Below are positions 50,421-59,680 of a DNA stretch of 64,000 nucleotides, in pieces. The notes below the pieces were generated by a model that was not told the origin of the DNA, did not search any database, and saw only the letters and a program-made list of their open reading frames with translations. Made by a program: the position numbers and the translations under genes. Source of the DNA: Kocuria turfanensis (GTDB lineage: Bacteria; Actinomycetota; Actinomycetes; Actinomycetales; Micrococcaceae); assembly GCF_001580365.1 (NCBI RefSeq), contig NZ_CP014480.1, positions 124,001-188,000 on the forward strand, given 5' to 3'. Every line of letters begins with the position of its first letter. The stretch's first letter is position 1.

Positions 50421-50600
50421 GTGGGACTGAACAGCATCATCAGGAGCTTCACCGGACGGGGAGCCGGGGGCACCACCGGCCGGACCGCCGGAGGCCGCCG
50501 GGCCACCCGCGGCATGAACGCCGCCGGGCAGGCCGGCGCCGGCCGCACTACCGGGCGCAGCCTCGGGGGCCGGCTGCGGGGGCTGCTCAACCGCCGCTGA
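50421..50600 (+). CDS. Small basic Gly/Arg/Thr-rich protein, unknown
   Basis: A 59-residue ORF from GTG 50421 with a good ribosome site (GAAGGAG, 50408-50413) and a candidate promoter. The product begins GLNSIIRSFTGRG, has eleven Arg, is Gly/Thr-rich, and ends GGRLRGLLNRR. It has no acidic residue. It could be a nucleic-acid-binding peptide, a small membrane-active protein or nothing. The ribosome site and position with its own promoter support it. A hairpin at 50645 follows. Confidence 0.55.
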   Translation: MGLNSIIRSFTGRGAGGTTGRTAGGRRATRGMNAAGQAGAGRTTGRSLGGRLRGLLNRR

Positions 50601-50644
50601 CCGCCGCCGGGCGCGGCCGGTCACCGCCGACCGCCGCGCCGACC

Positions 50645-50674
50645 GAGCCGGGCACCCCTGCGGGTGCCCGGCTC
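50645..50674. terminator. Bidirectional hairpin terminator
   Basis: A perfect 13-bp stem (50645-50657 with 50662-50674) with a 4-nt loop between the small basic ORF and the convergent lipoprotein. The right arm overlaps the lipoprotein stop codon. Confidence 0.75.
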
Positions 50675-51167
50675 AGCGCGTGTCCCGGCAGGTCTCGTCG
50701 AGCCAGTCGCGCACCGGTGCGAGCGCCTCGTCGATGGCCTCGCCGTCGAACCGGGCGCCGGGGTCCTCCGCCAGCTCCTCGCCGTAGGAGTCCACGAGCA
50801 GCTGCACCCGGGCGTGGTCCGCCGCGAGCTCCGGGGGAGCCGCCTCCAGCATGCCGGCGACCTCGTCCTCCACGGCCTGCACCTGCTCGGTGGTCGGTCC
50901 GCCGGAGAGACTGGCCGGCAGCAGGGCCAGCGCCAGGAGGTCCTCGGCCACCGCGGCGCACGCCTCGGCCCGGCCGGGGTAGGCGCCCCACGGCCCGGAG
51001 GCGGCCGCGGTGCCGGGAGCCGACGGGGACGCCGTGGCCGAGGGCGCCGCGGCGGACGGCTCCGGGCTCCCGGGCGGGTCCGCGGCCGGACCGGGCCCCG
51101 TGCACCCGGTCAGGAGCAGGCCGGTGAGGGCCGCCGCCGCGCCGCGCCGCGCTGTCCTGGCATCCAT
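50673..51167 (-). CDS. Putative lipoprotein, unknown
   Basis: The 164-residue protein starts at ATG 51165-51167. The signal peptide MDARTARRGAAAALTGLLL is followed by the lipobox LTGC. A Pro/Ala/Ser-rich linker of about 45 residues separates it from a helical domain (about 75-160) rich in Glu, Asp and Ala. A cysteine pair (ACAAV and ETCRD) may form a disulfide. No known family is recognised. It is divergent from the membrane protein at 51305. Confidence 0.78.
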   Translation of the reverse strand: MDARTARRGAAAALTGLLLTGCTGPGPAADPPGSPEPSAAAPSATASPSAPGTAAASGPWGAYPGRAEACAAVAEDLLALALLPASLSGGPTTEQVQAVEDEVAGMLEAAPPELAADHARVQLLVDSYGEELAEDPGARFDGEAIDEALAPVRDWLDETCRDTR

Positions 51168-51304
51168 CGTCGTCGGTGTCCTGCCCGTCGTGCCCAACCG
51201 GTTCTCCGCCCCACGATAGGCCCTGGCCCCCGGTCGTGGGAGACGGAGGACACGGCGGCGCGCACCCCATATCCTGGGGGGCGGGCGACCGGGAGGAGGG
51301 GCAC

Positions 51305-52162
51305 GTGCGAGCCGTCGTCGTCGCGGCCCGGGTCGCGGCCCTGGTGGTCGCCGTCTGGGCCCTGGTCTCGCGGGCCGACTGCGCCTTCGTGACCCGCACC
51401 TGCCTCGGCTCCAACCTGTTCAGCTACTTCACCGTGCACAGCGCGTTCCTGCTGATCGTGGCGCTGCTGCTGGCGGTGCTGCACACCGCCACCGGGCGCC
51501 CGGAACCGGGCTGGCTGACGGGCCTGCGCGCCCTGGCCACCACGTACACGACGGTCTCGGGCGCGGTGTTCGCGGTGCTGCTCGCCAACGCCGAGCTGTT
51601 CGGGCACCTCTTCCTCGTCCCGCTGTCCTCCAAGGTGCTGCACTTCGTGCTCCCCGTCTACGCCCTGCTCGACTTCCTGCTGGCCCCGGGCCGCAACCGG
51701 CTGCGCTGGGCCACCACCTGGGTGGCCACCGTCTTCCCGGCGCTGTGGGCGGTGTACACCCTCGTCCGGGGCCGGATGGTCGGCTGGTACCCCTACTTCT
51801 TCCTGGACCCCGCCCTCGTGGGGGGCTACGGGGCGGTGGGCACCTACGCCCTCGGGCTGTCGGTGCTCATCCTCGCCGTGGCCTTCCTCAGCGTCGCCGC
51901 GACCCGGCTGCCGGTCGTCCCCGCCGGGCCGGGACCCGACCGTCCCCGGCGCGACCGGCCGGCGGAGGGACCGCGGAGGGCCGGCCGGCGACGACCCGGC
52001 GCCCCGCCCGCCGAGGACGCCGGGCCCGCGGCGCCCGTGGTGCGCGGCCTGTCGGCGGCGGCACCCGGACCCGGGGGAGCCGGGGTCGTGGCGCCCGGGT
52101 CCCCGGCTCCCGAGCCCCTGGCCTCCGAGGCCGGGGAACCGTCCCCCGGGACGGGTCGATAG
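51305..52162 (+). CDS. Pr6Pr-type integral membrane protein
   Basis: The 285-residue protein has about six transmembrane helices in residues 1-200 (FAR-17a/AIG1-like layout). Conserved pieces are [20 protein letters not shown] and [10 protein letters not shown]. The C-terminal 80 residues are Pro/Arg-rich and disordered. GTG 51305 follows GGGAGGAGGGG. Function is unknown. Its stop codon forms part of the -10 box of hisI. Confidence 0.85.
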   Translation: MRAVVVAARVAALVVAVWALVSRADCAFVTRTCLGSNLFSYFTVHSAFLLIVALLLAVLHTATGRPEPGWLTGLRALATTYTTVSGAVFAVLLANAELFGHLFLVPLSSKVLHFVLPVYALLDFLLAPGRNRLRWATTWVATVFPALWAVYTLVRGRMVGWYPYFFLDPALVGGYGAVGTYALGLSVLILAVAFLSVAATRLPVVPAGPGPDRPRRDRPAEGPRRAGRRRPGAPPAEDAGPAAPVVRGLSAAAPGPGGAGVVAPGSPAPEPLASEAGEPSPGTGR

Positions 52163-52165
52163 GAT
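52160..52165 (+). promoter_or_regulatory. Leaderless -10 for hisI
   Basis: TAGGAT lies 7 nt before ATG 52173 and overlaps the stop codon of the preceding membrane-protein gene. It argues for 52173 over the nearby ATG at 52164 as the start. Confidence 0.5.
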
Positions 52166-52172
52166 GGGGGCG

Positions 52173-52553
52173 ATGAACCAGCAGAGCCCCGCACCCGGAA
52201 CCGCCGTCCTCGATCCCGCCGTGGCGGCGCGCCTCAAGCGGGACCCGGCCGGCCTCGTGGCCGCCGTGGTCCAGCAGCACGACACCAAGGAGGTGCTGAT
52301 GCTGGGCTGGATGGACGACGAGGCCCTGCGCCGCACCCTCACGGAGGGCCGCGTGACGTTCTGGTCCCGCTCCCGCCAGGAGTACTGGCGCAAGGGCGAC
52401 ACCTCCGGCCACGTCCAGCGCGTGCACCGCGTGAGCCTGGACTGCGACGGCGACGCCCTGCTCGTGCAGGTCGACCAGACCGGCGCCGCCTGCCACACCG
52501 GCACGCGCAGCTGCTTCGACGGCCGCGACCTCGGCGCCGCCGCCGCCGTCTGA
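52173..52553 (+). CDS. hisI: Phosphoribosyl-AMP cyclohydrolase
   Basis: The 126-residue enzyme carries out the third step of His synthesis. Motifs [29 protein letters not shown], and metal Cys in DCDGD and [10 protein letters not shown] are seen. It is the HisI domain alone. The start could also be 52164, adding three residues. It leads directly into trpE, joining His and Trp genes. Confidence 0.94.
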   Translation: MNQQSPAPGTAVLDPAVAARLKRDPAGLVAAVVQQHDTKEVLMLGWMDDEALRRTLTEGRVTFWSRSRQEYWRKGDTSGHVQRVHRVSLDCDGDALLVQVDQTGAACHTGTRSCFDGRDLGAAAAV

Positions 52554-52604
52554 GCCGCACCCCCCGCTCACCTCCGCCGCCACCAGGAAGTCAGGTCGAC
52601 ACCC

Positions 52605-54203
52605 ATGCAGGACCTGGGCACCATCAGCCCCACGCTCGAAGAGTTCCGCGCGCTCGCCGCGCAGCGCCGCGTCATCCCCGTGCGCGTCAAGATCCTCGCG
52701 GACGCCGTGACCCCGATCGGTCTCTACCGCGCCCTCGCGCTCGAGGACGGCGCCGCCCGACCCGGCACGTTCCTCATGGAGTCCGCCGCCGAGGGCGGGG
52801 TCTGGTCCCGCTACTCGTTCGTCGGCGCGAACTCCCGGGCCACCCTGACCGCCAAGGACGGGCAGGCCCACTGGATCGGCCGGGCCCCCGCCGGTGCCCC
52901 CACCGGGGGCAGCCCGGTGGAGGCGCTGCGGGACACCATGGCGCTGCTGCACACGGAGCGCTTCGAGGACGTCCCCCCGCTGACCTCCGGGCTCGTCGGG
53001 TTCGTGGGCTGGGAGGCCGTGCGCCGCTGGGAGAAGCTCCCGCACCCGCCCGAGGACGACCTGCGCCTGCCCGAGCTGGCCATGAACCTCGTCTCCGACA
53101 TCGCCGTGCACGACAACACCGACGGCACCGTCATGCTCGTGGCCAACGCCATCAACTTCGACGACACCGACGAGCGCGTCGACGAAGCGTGGGCGGACGC
53201 CGTGGAGCGGGTGCACACGATGCTCGAGAAGCTCGCCCGGCCCCTGGACCACGTCACCGCCTCCACGCTCACCGGCGCCGACGAGATCCGCGGCGACCTC
53301 GAGGCCAAGGTCGCCCAGAGCTGGGACCGCACGCTGTTCATGAACTCCATCGTGGAGGGCAAGAAGGCGATCGTGGACGGGGACATCTTCCAGGTCGTGG
53401 TCTCCCGCCGCTTCGAGACGGAGTGCACGGCCGACTCCCTCGACGTCTACCGCATGCTGCGGGCGATCAACCCCAGCCCCTACATGTACCTGTACAGCTT
53501 CGAGGACGCCGACGGGCGCCCCTTCTCGATCGTGGGCTCCTCACCGGAGGCGCTCGTGACCGTGACCGGGGACCAGGCCGTCACCCACCCCATCGCCGGG
53601 TCCCGCCCCCGCGGACGCACCGTGGAGGAGGACCTCGCCCTCGAGCGGGACCTGCTCCAGGACGAGAAGGAGCGCTCCGAGCACCTCATGCTCGTGGACC
53701 TCGCCCGCAACGACATCTCCAAGATCGCCGTCCCGGGCTCCGTGGAGGTCACCGAGTTCATGGAGGTCGAGCGCTTCAGCCACATCATGCACCTGTGCTC
53801 CAACGTCGTCGGGCGGATGCGCCCGGACGCCACCGCCTACGACGTCCTCGCCGCGACCTTCCCGGCCGGCACCCTCTCCGGCGCGCCCAAGCCGCGCGCC
53901 CTGCGCCTGCTCGACGAGTACGAGCCGCTGCGCCGGGCCGTCTACGGCGGGGTGGTCGGCTACCTGGACTTCGCCGGGGACATGGACATGGCCATCGCCA
54001 TCCGCACCGCCCTGCTCGTGGACGGCAAGGCCTACGTGCAGGCCGGCGGCGGCATCGTCGCCGACTCCGACCCCGAGGCCGAGGCCCTCGAGTCCCTGAA
54101 CAAGGCCACCGCCCCGCTGCGGGCGGTCCTGCTCGCCGAGCGGCTGCACGAGCTCGACCTCGAGCGCACGGCCGTCCCGGGCACCGGTGCCGGGCGTGCC
54201 TGA
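52605..54203 (+). CDS. trpE: Anthranilate synthase component I
   Basis: The 532-residue chorismate-using subunit makes anthranilate with TrpG. The catalytic block is present: FQVVVSRRFETE, GSSPEALV, HPIAGSRPRGRT and LMLVDLARNDI, GTLSGAPK. The feedback site FLMESAAEGG near the N-terminus suggests Trp inhibition. There is no trpG, trpD or leader peptide in the window. Its last 17 nt overlap the membrane-protein gene. Confidence 0.96.
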   Translation: MQDLGTISPTLEEFRALAAQRRVIPVRVKILADAVTPIGLYRALALEDGAARPGTFLMESAAEGGVWSRYSFVGANSRATLTAKDGQAHWIGRAPAGAPTGGSPVEALRDTMALLHTERFEDVPPLTSGLVGFVGWEAVRRWEKLPHPPEDDLRLPELAMNLVSDIAVHDNTDGTVMLVANAINFDDTDERVDEAWADAVERVHTMLEKLARPLDHVTASTLTGADEIRGDLEAKVAQSWDRTLFMNSIVEGKKAIVDGDIFQVVVSRRFETECTADSLDVYRMLRAINPSPYMYLYSFEDADGRPFSIVGSSPEALVTVTGDQAVTHPIAGSRPRGRTVEEDLALERDLLQDEKERSEHLMLVDLARNDISKIAVPGSVEVTEFMEVERFSHIMHLCSNVVGRMRPDATAYDVLAATFPAGTLSGAPKPRALRLLDEYEPLRRAVYGGVVGYLDFAGDMDMAIAIRTALLVDGKAYVQAGGGIVADSDPEAEALESLNKATAPLRAVLLAERLHELDLERTAVPGTGAGRA

Positions 54204-54795
54204 GGCCACGGCGTCCCGGCGCGCGCGGCTCTCCCGCCGGTCCACGGTGGTGCTGGCCACCCTGGTCGCCGCGCTCGCGGTCTTCGCCTGCTCGGCGGCC
54301 ACGTGGGTCTCCGCGACGGTGCAGACCACCCTCGAACCCGTGACCGTGGACGTCGCCGGCTCCGACGCCGCCCCGGCGGTCACCGCCCTGGGACTGGTCG
54401 CGGCCGCCGGAGCCCTCACCACGGCTATCTCCGGGCGCGTGCTGCGCTCGGTGGTCTCCGTGGTGGTCGTCCTGGCCGGCCTGGGTGCCCTGGCCGCGTC
54501 CGTGGCCGTGCTGGCGGACCCGGCCGGCGCCGCGCAGACCACGGTGGGGGAGTCCACGGGCATGGTCAACGCCGGCGGCGAGTTCGCCCTGACCCTCTGG
54601 CCGTTGCTGGCCGCGGCCGCGGCCGTGCTGGTCACCCTGTGCGGGGCGTGGGCCCTCGTGGCCGGACGGTCCTGGACCACGGCCCGGCGCTACGAGCGCA
54701 CCGGCACGGAGGCGGCCCCGGGCGCGACCGCCGGCCGCGGGGACGAGATCGACTCCTGGGACGCCCTCACGGAGGGGCGCGACCCCACCGCCTGA
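54187..54795 (+). CDS. Trp biosynthesis-associated membrane protein
   Basis: The 202-residue protein has four transmembrane helices (about 22-38, 65-80, 90-110, 140-160). It belongs to the TIGR02234 family found only next to trp genes in actinobacteria. Function is unknown; location suggests help with Trp synthesis or transport. Two GTG starts (54187 and 54196) are possible. It overlaps trpE by 17 nt in another frame. Confidence 0.87.
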   Translation: MPGVPEATASRRARLSRRSTVVLATLVAALAVFACSAATWVSATVQTTLEPVTVDVAGSDAAPAVTALGLVAAAGALTTAISGRVLRSVVSVVVVLAGLGALAASVAVLADPAGAAQTTVGESTGMVNAGGEFALTLWPLLAAAAAVLVTLCGAWALVAGRSWTTARRYERTGTEAAPGATAGRGDEIDSWDALTEGRDPTA

Positions 54796-54869
54796 GCTCC
54801 TGCCCCGGCCCCAGCCCCGAGCGGGCGCGGGCAGCGACGCCGCGGCCCGGTCACGGGACCGGGGCCGCC

Positions 54870-54899
54870 GCCCGGGCGCGCCGGGCACCGCGCCCGGGC
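54870..54899 (+). terminator. Possible hairpin after the Trp membrane-protein gene
   Basis: An 11-bp stem (54870-54880 with 54889-54899), all GC, with an 8-nt loop. It may end the hisI-trpE unit. CACAAT at 54934-54939 then looks like a -10 for the next gene. Confidence 0.4.
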
Positions 54900-55033
54900 C
54901 CGCGGCGCGTGCGCGTCCCCCGCCGCGGGGTGGCACAATGGAGCAAGACAGACTGTCAGCAACCGCCGGGCCCCGCCGGGGCCCGGCGAGCGGGGCCGGC
55001 CGGCCCCGGCAGGGAAATCGGGAGTGCAGGAAC

Positions 55034-55297
55034 ATGGCAAACGGCAACGAGATCGTCCTCGACCACACGGGCTTCGTGGGGCACGGCAACACCCTGGCCG
55101 CCTGGGTGACCATCGGCATCATGTCCGTGGGCGTCATCGTCGGCGTCGTGGGCTTCACCGTGGGCAGCACCCCCCTGCTGATCGTCGGCATCGGCCTCGT
55201 CGTCGTCGGCCTGGTCGCCGGTGCCGTGCTCCGCTCCATGGGCCACGGAGCCGGCTCCGAGCAGCGCAAGCACGAGGCCCGCAACCACCAGGGCTGA
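55034..55297 (+). CDS. HGxxPAAW-type small membrane protein
   Basis: The 87-residue protein has the family signature near residue 17 in slightly altered form (HGNTLAAW). Two transmembrane helices follow (about 24-44 and 47-67), then a charged tail rich in His/Arg. The family is always near trp genes in actinobacteria and is uncharacterised. ATG 55034 follows a CAGGA ribosome site. Confidence 0.87.
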   Translation: MANGNEIVLDHTGFVGHGNTLAAWVTIGIMSVGVIVGVVGFTVGSTPLLIVGIGLVVVGLVAGAVLRSMGHGAGSEQRKHEARNHQG

Positions 55298-55303
55298 GCC
55301 GGC

Positions 55304-55343
55304 ACCGCCCGGCGCCGGGCAGCACCGGTCACGGCCGGGCGGT
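55304..55343 (+). terminator. Possible hairpin before the fused trp gene
   Basis: A 10-bp stem (55304-55313 with 55334-55343) and a further GC inner pairing. It could stop or attenuate transcription into trpCB. No leader peptide with Trp codons is present. Confidence 0.35.
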
Positions 55344-55444
55344 CCCGCGGGGCCCGCGCCCGGCGTCCCGGCACGGCCGGGTCCCCTGCACGGTCCCCGC
55401 AGCACGCAGAGAGGCGGCCGCCGCCGCCGAGAGGTCAGGAATCC

Positions 55445-57571
55445 ATGTCGCAACAGAGCACCGGGACGGTCCTGGACGCCATCATCGAGGGCGTCCGCGC
55501 CGACCTGGCCGAGCGCCGGGAGCGGGTCGGCCTCGACGAGCTCCGCGCCGCCGCCGCCCAGCGGCCCCCGGCGCTGGACGCCGAGTCCGCGCTGCGCGGG
55601 CCGAGCCCGGACGCGGTGCAGATCATCGCCGAGGTCAAGCGCTCCAGCCCGTCCAAGGGCGCCCTGGCCCCGATCGCCGACCCCGCCCTGCTCGCCGCCG
55701 GCTACGAGCGCGGCGGGGCCTCCGTGATCTCCGTGCTCACCGAGCAGCGCCGCTTCAACGGCTCCCTGGCCGACCTCGACGCCGTGCGCGCGGCCGTGGG
55801 GGTGCCGGTGCTGCGCAAGGACTTCACGGTCGACGAGTACCAGATCTGGGAGGCGCGGGCGCACGGCGCGGACCTGGTGCTGCTGATCGTGGCCGCCCTC
55901 ACCGACGAGCAGCTGCGCCGCTTCCTGGACCTCACCCACGAGCTGGGCATGCACGCCCTCGTGGAGACGCACACCCCCGAGGAGATCGAGCGCGCCGTGG
56001 CGGTGGGCGCCCGCATCGTGGGCGTCAACGTGCGCAACCTCAAGACCCTCGACACCGACGTGGAGACCTTCGGCCGGCTGGCCGGCCTGCTGCCGCAGGA
56101 CGGGGTGCTCGTGGCCGAGTCCGGGGTGGAGGGCGAGGAGCAGATCGAGCTGTACGCCTCCCACGGGGCGAAGGCCGTGCTGGTCGGCGAGGCGCTCGTG
56201 CGCAGCGCCGACGCCGCGGCCACCATCGCCGGCTTCCGCGCCGCCGGCGCCGCGGCCCGTGCCCGCCGGCACGCCCCGGACGCCGAGGCGGAGTCCGTCG
56301 CCGCGCGGGCCGCGTCGCTGCGCGAGGCCCCGGGCCCCTACTTCGGGGACTTCGGCGGGCGCTGGATGCCCGAGTCGCTGGTCGCCGCCCTCGACGAGCT
56401 GACGGACACCTTCGACAAGGCCAAGGCGGACCCCGAGTTCACCGCGCAGTTCCAGCGGCTCTCCCGCGACTACTCCGGGCGCCCCTCCCTGCTCACCGAG
56501 GCCCACCGCTTCGGCGCCGAGGCCGGCTGCCGGGTCTTCCTCAAGCGCGAGGACCTCAACCACACGGGCTCGCACAAGATCAACAACGTGCTCGGCCAGG
56601 CCCTGCTCGCCCGCCGGATGGGCAAGACCCGGCTGATCGCCGAGACCGGCGCCGGCCAGCACGGGGTCGCCTCCGCGACCGCGGCCGCGCTGTTCGGCAT
56701 GGAGTGCGTGGTCTACATGGGGGAGGAGGACACCCGCCGGCAGGCCCTCAACGTGGCCCGGATGGAGCTGCTGGGCGCCACCGTCGTGCCCGTGACCAAC
56801 GGCTCCCGCACGCTCAAGGACGCCATCAACGAGGCCCTGCGGGACTGGGTGGCCTCCGTCGAGCACACCCACTACCTGCTCGGTACCGCGGCCGGCCCGT
56901 ACCCGTTCCCCGCGATGGTGCGCTACTTCCACGAGCAGATCGGGGAGGAGGCCCGCGCCCAGGTCCTGGAGCAGGCCGGGCGCCTGCCGGACGCGGTGGC
57001 GGCCTGCGTGGGCGGCGGCTCCAACGCCATCGGCATCTTCCACGGCTTCCTGGACGACCCCTCGGTGGAGCTCTACGGCCTCGAGGCCGGCGGGGACGGC
57101 GTCGAGACCGGCCGGCACGCGGCCACCATCTCGCTGGGCCGGCCCGGGGTGCTGCACGGCGCCAGGACGTACCTGATGCAGGACGAGGACGGCCAGACCC
57201 TGGAGTCCCACTCCATCTCCGCCGGGCTCGACTACCCGGCCGTCGGCCCGGAGCACTCCTACCTGCACGACATCGGGCGGGCCCGCTACGAGGCGATCAC
57301 CGACACCGAGGCGATGGACGCGTTCCGGCTGCTGTGCCGCACGGAGGGCATCATCCCCGCCATCGAGACGTCCCACGCCCTGGCCGGGGCGCGGAAGATC
57401 GGCCGGCGCTGGGTCGAGGAGCTCGGCGCGGAGGCCGCCGCCGAGAAGATCATCGTCGTCTCCCTCTCCGGGCGAGGCGACAAGGACGTGGCCACGGCCG
57501 CGGAATGGTTCGGGATGCTCCCGGACGACAGTGCCGAGGCGGAGCTCGGCGAGAAGGGCGAGCGACTGTGA
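55445..57571 (+). CDS. trpCB: Fused indole-3-glycerol-phosphate synthase and tryptophan synthase beta
   Basis: One uninterrupted 708-residue frame carries TrpC and then TrpB. The IGPS TIM barrel (about 1-265) has [24 protein letters not shown] and [10 protein letters not shown] short Ala/Arg linker of about 25 residues follows. TrpB (about 295-708) starts [16 protein letters not shown] and carries HTGSHKINN (PLP Lys), AETGAGQHG (Glu) and GGGSNAIGI. No ATG or GTG lies in frame near the junction, so TrpB cannot be made separately. In most actinobacteria these are two genes. Fusion places indole-glycerol synthesis next to the beta subunit, while TrpA is a separate, overlapping gene. Confidence 0.93.
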   Translation: MSQQSTGTVLDAIIEGVRADLAERRERVGLDELRAAAAQRPPALDAESALRGPSPDAVQIIAEVKRSSPSKGALAPIADPALLAAGYERGGASVISVLTEQRRFNGSLADLDAVRAAVGVPVLRKDFTVDEYQIWEARAHGADLVLLIVAALTDEQLRRFLDLTHELGMHALVETHTPEEIERAVAVGARIVGVNVRNLKTLDTDVETFGRLAGLLPQDGVLVAESGVEGEEQIELYASHGAKAVLVGEALVRSADAAATIAGFRAAGAAARARRHAPDAEAESVAARAASLREAPGPYFGDFGGRWMPESLVAALDELTDTFDKAKADPEFTAQFQRLSRDYSGRPSLLTEAHRFGAEAGCRVFLKREDLNHTGSHKINNVLGQALLARRMGKTRLIAETGAGQHGVASATAAALFGMECVVYMGEEDTRRQALNVARMELLGATVVPVTNGSRTLKDAINEALRDWVASVEHTHYLLGTAAGPYPFPAMVRYFHEQIGEEARAQVLEQAGRLPDAVAACVGGGSNAIGIFHGFLDDPSVELYGLEAGGDGVETGRHAATISLGRPGVLHGARTYLMQDEDGQTLESHSISAGLDYPAVGPEHSYLHDIGRARYEAITDTEAMDAFRLLCRTEGIIPAIETSHALAGARKIGRRWVEELGAEAAAEKIIVVSLSGRGDKDVATAAEWFGMLPDDSAEAELGEKGERL

Positions 57572-58419
57572 GCACCACCCACCCCGGCGCCGGCGCCGAC
57601 CTGGCCTCCCGCATCCTGCCCGCCGACCTCGGCAGCAACCCCGACTCCCGGCTCGCCGCGCGCATCGCCGCCTGCCGGGACCAGGGCCGGCCCGCGCTCG
57701 TGGGCTACCTGCCCGCGGGCTTCCCCACGGTCGAGGAGTCCGTGGAGGCGGCGGTGGCCCTGGGCCGCAACGGCGCCGACGTCATCGAGATCGGCATCCC
57801 CTACTCGGACCCCGTCATGGACGGGCCCGTCATCCAGCACGCGACGACGACGGCCCTGGCCAACGGCTTCCGGGTGGCCGACGTCTTCCGCGTGGTCCGG
57901 GCGGTCGCCGAGCGCACCGACGCGGTGCCCGTGGTGATGACCTACTGGAACCCCGTCCTGCAGATGGGCGTGGACACCTTCGCCGAGCGCCTGGCCGAGG
58001 CCGGGGGAGCGGGGATCATCACCCCGGACCTCATCCCCGACGAGGCCGCCGAGTGGTTCGCCGCCTCCCAGACGCACGGTCTGGACCGGATCTTCCTGGC
58101 CGCCCCCTCCTCCTCCCGCGAGCGGCTGGACCTGGTGGCCAAGGCCTCCAGCGGTTTCGTCTACGCCGTCTCGGTGATGGGCGTGACCGGGGCCCGGGAC
58201 GCGGTCTCCGACGTCGCCGAGCAGCTGGTGGCCGACACCCGCGCGGCCGGCGCCCAGCACGTGTGCGTGGGGCTGGGGGTCTCCCGCCGGGCCCACGTGG
58301 AGGAGATCGGGGCCTACGCGGACGGGGTCATCGTGGGCACCGCCCTCGTGAAGGCCCTGGCCGACGGCGGCCCCGAGGCCGTCGGCGCCCTGACCCGGGA
58401 GCTGGCCGGTCTGGCCTGA
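57568..58419 (+). CDS. trpA: Tryptophan synthase alpha subunit
   Basis: The 283-residue TIM barrel cleaves indole-3-glycerol phosphate to indole. Catalytic Glu and Asp lie in [16 protein letters not shown], and the phosphate site is [15 protein letters not shown]. The GTG overlaps the trpCB stop by 4 nt. Its first 35 residues extend beyond the usual start and are Ala/Pro-rich. Confidence 0.96.
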   Translation: MSTTHPGAGADLASRILPADLGSNPDSRLAARIAACRDQGRPALVGYLPAGFPTVEESVEAAVALGRNGADVIEIGIPYSDPVMDGPVIQHATTTALANGFRVADVFRVVRAVAERTDAVPVVMTYWNPVLQMGVDTFAERLAEAGGAGIITPDLIPDEAAEWFAASQTHGLDRIFLAAPSSSRERLDLVAKASSGFVYAVSVMGVTGARDAVSDVAEQLVADTRAAGAQHVCVGLGVSRRAHVEEIGAYADGVIVGTALVKALADGGPEAVGALTRELAGLA

Positions 58420-58494
58420 TAGCGTGACGGGGCGGAGCGGCCCGGACCGGGTCCCCGCCCCTCCCCACGTCCCGACGAGCCGAGGCCCCACCCC

Positions 58495-59379
58495 ATGCTG
58501 CTGAGCGCCGCTTCCCCCGTCCTGCTGAGCGTCCCCGTCCGGGCCGGCATCCCCTCCCCGGACTGGTCGGGCTTCTCGCTCGGCCCGCTGACCGTGCACG
58601 CCTACGCCCTGTGCATCCTCGCCGGGATCGCCGCGGCGCTGTGGCTGACCCTCCGCCGCTGGAAGGGCCTCGGCCTGGACCCGGAGATCGTGTGGGACGT
58701 CGTGATGTGGGCGGTGCCCGCGGGGATCGTCGGCGCCCGGGCGTACCACGTGCTGATCACCGACCCGGTCGGCTACTTCGGCCCGGGGGCGGACCCCGTG
58801 GACGCGCTGCGGATCTGGGAGGGAGGGCTCGGCATCATGGGCGCGGTGGCCTTCGGCGCGGCGGCCGCGTGGTGGGTGTGCCGCCGGCACGGGGTCTCCC
58901 TGGCCGTGTTCGCCGACGCCGCGGCCCCGGGACTGCTGCTGGCCCAGGCCATCGGGCGCTGGGGCAACTGGTTCAACCAGGAGCTCTTCGGCCGCCCCAC
59001 GACCCTGCCGTGGGGGCTGGAGATCGACCCGGCCAGTGCCAACTTCCCCGCCGGGCTGCCCGCCGACACCCTGTTCCACCCCACGTTCCTCTACGAGTCC
59101 CTGTGGAACCTGGCGGGCGTGGTGCTGCTGCTGGCCCTGGACCGGCGGTTCCGCCTGGACGGCGGGCGGCTGTTCGCCCTGTACCTGGTCCACTACGGGC
59201 TGGGCCGGATGCTGATCGAGCTGTTCCTGCGGATCGACCCCTCCCTGATGGTGCTCGGGCTGCGGGTGCACGTGTGGACCTCGCTGGGCCTGGTGCTGCT
59301 GGGACTGGCGCTGTTCGCGGCGGTCACCGTGCGCCGCCGGCGGGCCCGGGACGGCGCCGCGCAGGACGCGCGGACCTGA
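58495..59379 (+). CDS. lgt: Prolipoprotein diacylglyceryl transferase
   Basis: This 294-residue membrane enzyme attaches diacylglycerol to lipobox cysteines, as of the Rieske protein and the lipoprotein at 50673. It has about seven transmembrane helices. The Lgt signature RWGNWFNQELFGRPT and HPTFLYESLWN are present. The N-terminal His in VHAYALCILAG is also kept. It starts at ATG 58495. Confidence 0.95.
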   Translation: MLLSAASPVLLSVPVRAGIPSPDWSGFSLGPLTVHAYALCILAGIAAALWLTLRRWKGLGLDPEIVWDVVMWAVPAGIVGARAYHVLITDPVGYFGPGADPVDALRIWEGGLGIMGAVAFGAAAAWWVCRRHGVSLAVFADAAAPGLLLAQAIGRWGNWFNQELFGRPTTLPWGLEIDPASANFPAGLPADTLFHPTFLYESLWNLAGVVLLLALDRRFRLDGGRLFALYLVHYGLGRMLIELFLRIDPSLMVLGLRVHVWTSLGLVLLGLALFAAVTVRRRRARDGAAQDART

Positions 59380-59680
59380 TACCGCGGATCGGCCCCGTGA
59401 TACCACGGCGGGTCCGGGAGTTTTCAGACCTGTAACATCGGAGTGCTAGATTTTCCTGGCGCACGACCGGGGACGGGCCAACCACGCCTTCCGCTCCTGC
59501 GCACGCCAGAGCGTCCAACGTCGGACCGTCCTGGAACAGGGCCCTTCCGCCGCCCGGCACCCCTCGACCACCGCTCGAGGACGCCGACGGCAGCTCACGA
59601 ACCGGCGGCACCTCCCGACCGGAGCTCTGCCGCGGGGGCCGCTCCTGCTGACCACATCTCATGGTGAGGAGACGTCTGTC
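59380..59680 (+). promoter_or_regulatory. lgt-gltB intergenic region with a long gltB leader
   Basis: A possible promoter is TTCAGA (59423-59428) with TAGATT (59447-59452), 18 nt apart. It would give a leader of about 225 nt before gltB, longer than others here. The leader is less GC-rich near its start. A 74-codon frame from GTG 59443 is Pro/Arg-rich with no family match and no ribosome site, so I do not call it a gene. The ribosome site of gltB is GAGGAG, about 59665-59670. Confidence 0.4.

Noticed and set aside
52554..52604. Trp attenuator or T-box before trpE
   Set aside because: The gap is only 51 nt, with no leader peptide with Trp codons and no T-box sequence.
59443..59667. 74-codon leader ORF before gltB
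   Set aside because: Pro/Arg-rich low-complexity translation with no ribosome site and no match to a known peptide.
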